Assembly (NCBI GenBank): GCA_942486035.1
Contig: CALNXK010000016.1
Coordinates: 2,202,501-2,266,500 of the forward strand
Reading direction: 5' to 3'
DNA length: 64,000 nucleotides
Source: Porites lobata
Lineage: Eukaryota > Cnidaria > Anthozoa > Scleractinia > Poritidae
Position 1 is the stretch's first letter; every line of letters begins with the position of its first letter. The translations under genes and the position numbers were made by a program. The notes below the pieces were generated by a model. That model was not told where the DNA came from, did not search any database, and saw nothing but the letters and a program-made list of their open reading frames with translations. Below, piece by piece: positions 61,064 through 64,000 of this stretch.

Positions 61064-61704
61064 CATGTTTCAACCCCCTCGGGATGGAGAGCAGAAAAAT
61101 AACTGATGGCCAGATCAAAGCTTCAACCGAATTCAACTCTGCACACGGCGCCACCAATGGCAGACTCAATTTCAAGGCTGGAGGGGGTAAGACTGGCGCA
61201 TGGTCAGCCCGCACAAATGACGTTCATCAGTGGCTACAGGTGGATCTTGGAGCTAAAACCGAGGTGACAGGGATACAGATCCAGGGACGACAAGAAGCGT
61301 ATCAATGGGTTACGAGCTTTACTATCTCCTACAGCAGCGACGGCACCACGTATACATCTTATCAGAACAGCAAGGTATGGAAAAAAAATGAAATTGTAGC
61401 AAGGGAAACTTAAGCAAATGACTAATTAAATCTCGACTCACTGACATGAAATTGTCTCAAATCTCAGGCCCACAATAAAAAAAAAACTTAGCAGTACTGT
61501 TACACTCCACAAGTCACTAACTAGTTTAACCTTAACACTTCTCCATCATTTACCTGCTCCAGGTTTTTACTGGAAACACGGACCGCAACACCGTGGTTTT
61601 GAACGTTTTGCACCCTTCCATAGATGCACGCTACATTCGGGTGCATCCTAAGACGTGGAATAGCCATATATCTATGAGGATGGAACTTTTAGGATGTCCG
61701 TCAG
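61064..61704 (+). CDS. Gene 2 discoidin module d: exons 61064-61374, 61563-61704
   Basis: Intact. Lys18 (QIKAS) instead of Gln. The A-run after the exon A donor is one base longer than in c, intronic only. Confidence 0.95.
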
Positions 61705-62261
61705 GTACTAATATTTCCGTTTTTATTTTCTTTTCAAAAAAACTAACTGGTTTCCACTTAATCTACAAAAGCGCAAAACTATCTCCTCGCACACTCATTC
61801 AACTACAGTTCGGTCTTAATGGTCTTGGACAATTCAAAGAGCCGAATATGCAATCAATTTGACAGCAAAACCTATTATCCCCTTACCTTATCATAATTAC
61901 AAAAGATAGGGGCTTCAAAAATTAAAAGGGAATTACTTACAAACTCATGCAATTTTACAAACAACCCTTCAGCAACAATACTGAACTGTGTTTTACGTGA
62001 GGTCTTAAACTTTCGGTGACTTTTCTACACCGTGATATGAAAAATACGCCAAAACATAAAAAAGTAGGCATCCAAATTCAAGTCCAAAAATCAGCTATCA
62101 TTATAACCTTGTAAAACACTCTCCCTCAGCAAGAAAAAAAGGGCTAATTCTTTCGACACTTGACCCTACCACATATACTCAACACACGCATCCGCTCAAA
62201 AACAATTAGCTTAAACTTCCACTATTGTCCCTTAAAATAATAATGTCTTCTCTGTGCATAG

Positions 62262-62901
62262 CATGTTTCAATCCCCTCGGGATGGAGAGCAGAAAAATAA
62301 CTGATGGCCAGATCCAAGCTTCAACCGAATTCAACTCTGCACACGGCGCCACCAATGGCAGACTCAATTTCAAGGCTGGAGGGCGTAAGACTGGCGCGTG
62401 GTCCGCCCGCACAAATGACGTTCATCAGTGGCTACAAGTGGATCTTGGAGCTAAAACCGAGGTGACAGGAATACAGATCCAGGGACGACAAGAAGCGTAT
62501 CAATGGGTTACGAGCTTTACTATCTCCTACAGCAGCGACGGCACCACGTATACATCTTATCAGAACAGCAAGGTATGGAAAAAAATGAAATTGTAGCAAG
62601 AGAAACTTAAGCAAATGACTAATTAAATGTCGACTCACTGACATGAAATTGTCTCAAATCTCAGGCCCACATTAAAAAAAAAACTTAGCAGTACTGTTAC
62701 ACTCCACAAGTCACTAACTAGTTTAACCTTAACACTTCTCCATCATTTACCTGCTCCAGGTTTTTACTGGAAACACGGACCGCAACACCGTGGTTTTGAA
62801 CGTTTTGCACCCTTCCATAGATGCACGCTACATTCGGGTGAATCCTAAGACGTGGAATAGCCATATATCTATGAGGATGGAACTTTTAGGATGTCCGTCA
62901 G
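62262..62901 (+). CDS. Gene 2 discoidin module e: exons 62262-62572, 62760-62901
   Basis: Intact. Gly41 to Arg (AGGRKTG) and His131 to Asn (RVNP) are private replacements. Otherwise as module c. Confidence 0.95.
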
Positions 62902-63463
62902 GTACTAATATTTCCGTTTTTATTTTCTTTTCAAAAAAAAAAACTAACTGGTTTCCACTTAATCTACAAAAGCGCAAAACTATCTCCTCGCACACTCATT
63001 CAACTACAGTTCGGTCTTAATGGTCTTGGACAATTCAAAGAGCCGAATATGCAATCAATTTGACAGCAAAACCTATTATCCCCTTACCTTATCATAATTA
63101 CAAAAGATAGGGGCTTCAAAAATTAAAAGGGAATTACTTACAAACTCATGCAATTTTACAAACAACCCTTCAGCAACAATACTGAACTGTGTTTTTACGT
63201 GAGGTCTTAAACTTTCGGTGACTTTTCTACACCGTGATATGAAAAATACGCCAAAAACATAAAAAAGTAGGCATCCAAATTCAAGTCCAAAAATCAGCTA
63301 TCATTATAACCTTGTAAAACACTCTCCCTCAGCAAGAAAAAAGGGCTAATTCTTTCGACACTTGACCCTACCACATATACTCAACACACGCATCCGCTCA
63401 AAAACAATTAGCTTAAACTTCCACTATTGTCCCTTAAAATAATAATGTCTTCTCTGTGCATAG

Positions 63464-64000
63464 CATGTTTCAATCCCCTCGGGATGGAGAGCAGAAAAAT
63501 AACTGATGGTCAGATCCAAGCTTCAACCGAATTCAACTCTGCACACGGCGCCACCAATGGCAGACTCAATTTCAAGGCTGGAGGGGGTAAGACTGGCGCG
63601 TGGTCCGCCCGCACAAATGACGTTCATCAGTGGCTACAAGTGGATCTTGGAGCTAAAACCGAGGTGACAGGAATACAGATCCAGGGACGACAAGAAGCGT
63701 ATCAATGGGTTACGAGCTTTACTATCTCCTACAGCAGCGACGGCACCACGTATACATCTTATCAGAACAGCAAGGTATGGAAAAAAATGAAATTGTAGCA
63801 AGAGAAACTTAAGCAAATGACTAATTAAATGTCGACTCACTGACATGAAATTGTCTCAAATCTCAGGCCCACATTAAAAAAAAAACTTAGCAGTACTGTT
63901 ACACTCCACAAGTCACTAACTAGTTTAACCTTAACACTTCCCATCGTTTACCTGCTCCAGGTTTTTACTGGAAACACGGACCGCAACACCGTGGTTTTGA
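63464..64000 (+). CDS. Gene 2 discoidin module f, cut by window end: exons 63464-63774, 63961-64000+
   Basis: Exon A is intact and nearly identical to e and c. Exon B starts after ctgctccag and runs off the window after 40 bp (VFTGNTDRNTVV). Gene 2 therefore continues to the right, probably with more modules. Confidence 0.95.

Larger units (their letters stand above)
59311..63463 (+). repeat. Second tandem array, period 1,197-1,202 bp
   Basis: Exon A starts at 59867, 61064, 62262 and 63464. Inter-module introns are about 557 bp and share words such as aaaatcagctatcattataa that the gene 1 array lacks. Copies c-f are nearly identical to each other and clearly different from modules a and b, so this is an independent local expansion. 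Confidence 0.95.

Overview
The window looks like animal (eukaryotic) genomic DNA: AT-rich, intron-bearing, crowded with short palindromic DNA-transposon relics, and dominated by exons of one extracellular domain family. The domain type, the gene structure and several palindromic MITE families suggest a cnidarian, most likely a stony coral. The species call is inference.

Two paralogous plus-strand genes encode secreted, multi-domain discoidin (F5/8 type C) proteins. Gene 1 enters from the left: 1-5137 is its long intron 1. From 5138 to 33933 come 26 near-identical two-exon discoidin modules on a 1,125-1,128 bp period. Each module has a 311-bp exon A (phase 1 to 0), an intron of about 188 bp and a 142-bp exon B (phase 0 to 1), and about 485 bp of intron separates modules. 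Each codes for 151 residues, so the array alone could encode about 3,900 residues. The array shows a six-module higher-order repeat (modules 13-18 copied as 19-24) and mosaic intron haplotypes, which point to recent unequal exchange and gene conversion. Modules 9 and 18 carry a one-base insertion that creates an early stop. After a long intron with no visible exons (34206-42850) follow a divergent discoidin module with a 10-bp deletion (42851-43691), an intact divergent module (44463-45821), a partial duplicate supplying a second exon B (46844-46982) and a Thr/Pro-rich linker exon (47917-48021). No convincing last exon of gene 1 was found.

Gene 2 starts with a TATA box (50177-50184) and a signal-peptide exon (50242-50302), followed by an intron of about 5.4 kb and six discoidin modules (55737 to the window end, the last one cut). 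Much of its intron 1 (51314-55440) is collinear with 121-5115 of gene 1, so promoter-side DNA and array descend from one duplicated locus. Comparing the two copies exposes empty sites for two insertions: a 2.1-kb element with an 8-bp target duplication (1583-3720) and a 701-bp palindromic element nested in another MITE (53350-54050). A 1.8-kb near-complete palindrome flanked by TTAA sits inside the second module of gene 2.

Signal peptide, disulfide-closed discoidin domains and Thr/Pro linker together suggest a large secreted or surface adhesive or lectin-like protein. The ligand cannot be read from sequence. The symmetric 1-1 phase of every module would let copies be gained, lost or skipped without breaking the frame.
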